From: Actinomycetes bacterium
Lineage (GTDB): Bacteria > Actinomycetota > Thermoleophilia > Solirubrobacterales > 70-9
Direction: 5' to 3'
Length of the DNA stretch: 7,587 nucleotides
Assembly: GCA_023434465.1 (NCBI GenBank)
Contig: JAEYSQ010000207.1
Span: 1-7,587 of the forward strand
The position numbers and the translations under genes are program-made. The notes beneath the pieces were generated by a model that saw only the letters and a list, made by a program, of their open reading frames with translations, searched no databases and was not told the DNA's origin. Below are positions 5,081 to 7,587 of this stretch, piece after piece. Within the stretch, counting starts at the first letter, position 1. Each line of letters starts with the position of its first letter.

Positions 5081-6169
5081 ATGCCGTCCCAGCTTTCCCT
5101 ACGATCCCCGCTGACCGCCGTCGGGCGACGCGCAACCCGGCTGGCCGAACTCGTCGCAACGCCCCTTTTGCCGGCCGATTACGTCGACCTGATCGACCCG
5201 CTGGCCTCGAGCGCCGAACTTCGCGGCCGAATCATCTCAATCGTTCCCGAGACCGCCGATGCTTCGACACTGGTCATCGAGCCGGGTCGCGGCTGGGTGG
5301 GACATGTGCCGGGCCAGTACATCCGCGTCGGCATTGACATCGACGGGGTGCGGCATTGGCGGGCCTACTCGCTCACCTCGCCACCGGACCGCCCGGACGG
5401 CCGCATCACGATTACGGTCAAAGCGATCCCCGACGGCCTGGTCAGCAACCACCTCGTCCACCGGGTCGAAACCGGCACCGTGATCCAGCTGGACCAGGCC
5501 TGTGGCGAGTTCACGCTCGGCGAACGTCCGCCCGAGCGGGTCCTCTTCGTGACCGCCGGCAGCGGAATCACACCGGTAATGGGGATGCTCAGGGCCAGCG
5601 ACCGTCCCGAAGATGTCGTCCTGATCCACTCGGCCCCGACCGAGCGGGATGTGATCTTCCGCCGGGAACTTCGCCTCCTGGCCGCCGAGGAACAGATCGA
5701 ACTGATCGAGCTCCACACCGACTCTGTCGGGTTGCTCGACCCGGCCGATCTCCGGAAGTTGGTCCCTGACCTTTCCCGACGTGGGATCTGGGCTTGCGGG
5801 CCTGCTGGCATGCTCGACTCGATCGAGGAGCATCTCGATTCGACCGGACTCTCGGGTCGTCTTCGCACCGAGCGTTTTCGTCCCAGCGTGATCGTCACCG
5901 GGGACGGCGGAGAAGTCACCTTCACCGAGACGGGATCATCGGTTGAAGCCGACGGAGCGACCCCGATTCTCGACGTGGGGGAGAAGGCCGGCGTCCTGAT
6001 GCCGTCGGGCTGCCGCATGGGCATCTGTTTCGGCTGCGTTTCGCCGCTTCGCCGGGGGGCCGTCCGCGACCTGAGGAACGGAGAGCTGACCACTGCCACC
6101 GACGGCGACGAAGTCCTGATCCAGACCTGTGTGTCGGCCGCCGCCGGAAACTGTCAAATCGAACGTTAG
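5081..6169 (+). CDS. Ferredoxin-NADP reductase-like flavoprotein with C-terminal 2Fe-2S domain (desaturase reductase)
   Basis: A 362-residue oxidoreductase that most likely feeds NAD(P)H electrons to the desaturase encoded next. An N-terminal extension (1-47) with PLLPADYVDLIDPL (28-41) is characteristic of the Rv3230c-like group. The FAD domain (about 48-145) has RAYS (94-97). The NAD(P)H domain (about 150-262) has GSGITP (160-165) and CGPAGM (239-244). The C-terminal plant-type ferredoxin domain (about 270-362) carries C311, C316 and C319 in CRMGICFGC plus C350, the complete 2Fe-2S ligand set. It thus combines reductase and ferredoxin in one cytosolic chain. The frame is closed by a TAA at 5063, so ATG 5081 is the earliest ATG; it lacks a clear Shine-Dalgarno. 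The stop is 6 nt before the desaturase start. Rv3230c is the known partner of DesA3 in M. tuberculosis. Confidence 0.9.
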   Translation: MPSQLSLRSPLTAVGRRATRLAELVATPLLPADYVDLIDPLASSAELRGRIISIVPETADASTLVIEPGRGWVGHVPGQYIRVGIDIDGVRHWRAYSLTSPPDRPDGRITITVKAIPDGLVSNHLVHRVETGTVIQLDQACGEFTLGERPPERVLFVTAGSGITPVMGMLRASDRPEDVVLIHSAPTERDVIFRRELRLLAAEEQIELIELHTDSVGLLDPADLRKLVPDLSRRGIWACGPAGMLDSIEEHLDSTGLSGRLRTERFRPSVIVTGDGGEVTFTETGSSVEADGATPILDVGEKAGVLMPSGCRMGICFGCVSPLRRGAVRDLRNGELTTATDGDEVLIQTCVSAAAGNCQIER

Positions 6170-6175
6170 GAAGCA

Positions 6176-7369
6176 ATGACCGCCATCCAGAAGAACCCTG
6201 ACAACCCGCTCGCTCACCTCACCCGGGAGGACATCGAACAGATCGGCGAGGAGCTCGACGCGATTCGCCAGGAGGTACTCGACACCCGCGGTGAAGAAGA
6301 CGCCGCATACATCCGCAAGGTGATCGATTCGCAGCGCAAGCTCGAGGCGGGCAGTCGCGCAGTCCTACTTTTTTCGCTGTTCCCACCTGCCTGGCTGGTC
6401 GGGACAGCCGGTCTCACGGTCGCCAAGATCCTCGAGAACATGGAGATCGGCCACAACGTGATGCATGGTCAGTGGGACTGGATGCGGGATCCGAAGATCC
6501 ATTCTTCGACCTGGGAGTGGGACAACGCTTCCCCGGCCGATCTCTGGAAGCACTCACATAACGAGATCCACCACACGTACACGAACGTGCTCGGCAAAGA
6601 TCATGATCTCGGCTACGGAATCATGCGGGTCGACGAAGACCAGCGTTGGGTCCCGTTCTACCTCGGCCAGCCCGTCTGGAACCTGATCAACGCGATGCTC
6701 TTCGAGTACAGCATCGCCGCCTACGACCTTCAGCTCGGCAAGAACTGGAAGACCAGGGAAGAGAACCCGGAGTTCCAGCGCAAAGCCAAGCAGGTCCTGA
6801 AGAAGATCCGGGCCCAGATGACCAAGGACTATGTCGTCCACCCGCTCCTCTCGGGACCGTCAGCCCCGGCTACTTTCATCGCCAACCTGACCGCGAACCT
6901 TGCCCGCAACGTATGGACCCACTCGGTGATCATGTGCGGACACTTCCCCGAAGGGGTGGCTACCTTCGAGCGGACTTCGATCGAGGGGGAAACCCGGGCC
7001 GACTGGTACGTCCGTCAGATGCTCGGTGCCGCCAACATTTCCGGGTCTCCGGCAATGCATCTGATGACCGGCAACCTTTCTTTCCAGATCGAGCATCATC
7101 TGTTCCCGGATCTGCCCAGCAACCGCTATCAGGAGATTTCTCCCAAGGTCCGGGAGATCTTCGATCGTTACGAGTTGCCCTACGCGGAGGGGCCGTTGCC
7201 GAAGCAGGTCGCATCCGCCTGGAAGAAGGTGGTCCGCCTTTCGCTGCCGAACGATCCGGTCGGGAAGCTGAAGGGTTTGCTCGGGTTCGGCTCCTCACGC
7301 GACACGGATGCGCAGGTCGTGACGCTGAAAGCCGAACCGGTGGTCGAGGACGAAACGCTGGCCGCCTAG
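6176..7369 (+). CDS. DesA3-like membrane fatty acyl-CoA desaturase
   Basis: A 397-residue di-iron membrane desaturase that probably inserts a cis double bond (delta-9 by analogy with DesA3) into saturated acyl-CoA, adjusting membrane or storage lipid fluidity. The three histidine boxes are intact: H93/H97 in GHNVMH, H128/H132/H133 in HSHNEIHH, and H307/H308 in QIEHH. Further conserved His occur at H249 and H256. The MEIGHNVMHGQWDW stretch (89-102) and YTNVLGKDHDLGYG (135-148) strongly resemble M. tuberculosis DesA3 (from memory). Hydrophobic segments lie at about 62-88, 161-182 and 230-255. A long charged N-terminus (1-60) is cytosolic. AGGA, partly formed by the stop of the reductase gene, lies 5 nt before the ATG, so translation is probably coupled. 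The last 30 residues are polar and Val/Glu-rich and look variable. Confidence 0.92.
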   Translation: MTAIQKNPDNPLAHLTREDIEQIGEELDAIRQEVLDTRGEEDAAYIRKVIDSQRKLEAGSRAVLLFSLFPPAWLVGTAGLTVAKILENMEIGHNVMHGQWDWMRDPKIHSSTWEWDNASPADLWKHSHNEIHHTYTNVLGKDHDLGYGIMRVDEDQRWVPFYLGQPVWNLINAMLFEYSIAAYDLQLGKNWKTREENPEFQRKAKQVLKKIRAQMTKDYVVHPLLSGPSAPATFIANLTANLARNVWTHSVIMCGHFPEGVATFERTSIEGETRADWYVRQMLGAANISGSPAMHLMTGNLSFQIEHHLFPDLPSNRYQEISPKVREIFDRYELPYAEGPLPKQVASAWKKVVRLSLPNDPVGKLKGLLGFGSSRDTDAQVVTLKAEPVVEDETLAA

Positions 7370-7370
7370 C

Positions 7371-7387
7371 CGAACCACTCGGGTTCG
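7371..7387 (+). terminator. Weak hairpin just after the desaturase stop
   Basis: CGAACC (7371-7376) pairs with GGTTCG (7382-7387) over a 5-nt loop, 1 nt after the stop codon. There is no T-run. A second small hairpin, GCGTC-TTC-GACGC, lies at 7401-7413. Either could end or attenuate the operon, but neither is a classic terminator. Nothing else is seen in the 82-bp gap to the next gene. Confidence 0.25.
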
Positions 7388-7451
7388 AGGATGAGCTAGA
7401 GCGTCTTCGACGCCGGGCTTCGGGACGCCGGTTCGGGGTACCGTTCACCCC

Positions 7452-7587
7452 ATGCCCATGTCCCACCTGATCGATCACCTGTTCACCGGTGGTTGCCTTT
7501 GCGGCAACCTCAGGATCACGGCCACCGGACCGCCCTTCCGGGTCGGCATATGCCACTGCCTGGACTGCCGCAAACACCACGGTGCCC
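7452..7587 (+). CDS. GFA-family (glutathione-dependent formaldehyde-activating enzyme-like) zinc protein, 3' end missing
   Basis: Only the first 45 codons are in the window. They carry the N-terminal zinc-binding signature of the GFA/CENP-V-like fold: GGCLCGNLRI (residues 13-22) with C15 and C17, then ICHCLDCRKHHGA (33-45) with C34, C36 and C39. This spacing is typical of the family. Most bacterial members have no demonstrated activity, so formaldehyde or glutathione chemistry should not be assumed. Two in-frame ATGs (7452 and 7458) are possible starts and neither has a strong Shine-Dalgarno. It lies on the same strand as the desaturase, 82 bp downstream, so read-through from that operon is possible but not shown. 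Confidence 0.82.
   Translation, partial: MPMSHLIDHLFTGGCLCGNLRITATGPPFRVGICHCLDCRKHHGA

Noticed and set aside
4983..5159. N-terminal extension of the PucR-type regulator up to an in-frame start at 5159
   Set aside because: It would cross the whole divergent promoter region and overlap the reductase gene. The translated extension has no family similarity and the lowest-GC stretch of the window lies there.
5237..6217. Several minus-strand frames (198, 244, 84 and 93 codons) opposite the reductase
   Set aside because: All are complementary to conserved FAD, NAD(P)H and 2Fe-2S motifs on the plus strand. They are by-products of GC-biased codons.
6646..7580. Plus-strand 274-codon and minus-strand 206-codon frames over the desaturase and the GFA gene
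   Set aside because: They overlap the histidine boxes of the desaturase in other frames and encode Arg/Pro-rich low-complexity sequence without motifs.

Overview
The window looks like a stretch of chromosome from a high-GC actinobacterium, probably class Thermoleophilia (Solirubrobacterales-like). I infer this from the GC-rich third codon positions, the exported collagen-like protein with Lys-rich decapeptide repeats, the DUF1469/DUF3618 membrane pair, and the mycobacterial-type reductase/desaturase pair. The placement is inference, with no database check.

Layout, left to right. (1) The 5' part of a DUF202 membrane protein gene runs off the left edge on the minus strand. (2) Divergent from it is a 199-residue exported collagen-like protein (474-1073, +). 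(3) A perfect 15-bp hairpin at 1110-1148 acts as a shared terminator with the convergent two-gene operon 1970-1192 (-), which encodes a DUF1469 (holin-X-like) membrane protein and a translationally coupled DUF3618 protein. (4) Next is a secreted lipase-like alpha/beta hydrolase (3408-2059, -) with a complete catalytic triad and its own sigma70-type promoter. (5) A small acidic protein of unknown function follows (3544-3756, +). (6) Then comes a lipid desaturation locus: a PucR/CdaR-type regulator with an RsbRD-like N-terminus (4982-3792, -), divergent from a ferredoxin-NADP reductase-like flavoprotein with a C-terminal 2Fe-2S domain (5081-6169, +) and a DesA3-like membrane fatty acyl desaturase (6176-7369, +). 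(7) The start of a GFA-family zinc protein gene runs off the right edge (7452 onward, +).

How the genes work together. The reductase and desaturase form a tight operon: 6 nt separate them, and the stop codon of the first lies inside the Shine-Dalgarno of the second. This matches the known Rv3230c/DesA3 pair of Mycobacterium tuberculosis, in which the reductase passes NADPH electrons through FAD and 2Fe-2S to the di-iron desaturase. The regulator is transcribed divergently. The intergenic region holds a 14-bp imperfect palindrome (4997-5010) that contains the -35 elements of two predicted back-to-back promoters, so it is a natural candidate operator. This regulated desaturase module is the most interesting part of the window. 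The other genes look like ordinary envelope, stress-associated and secreted proteins. I see no CRISPR array, tRNA, rRNA, insertion sequence or phage module.
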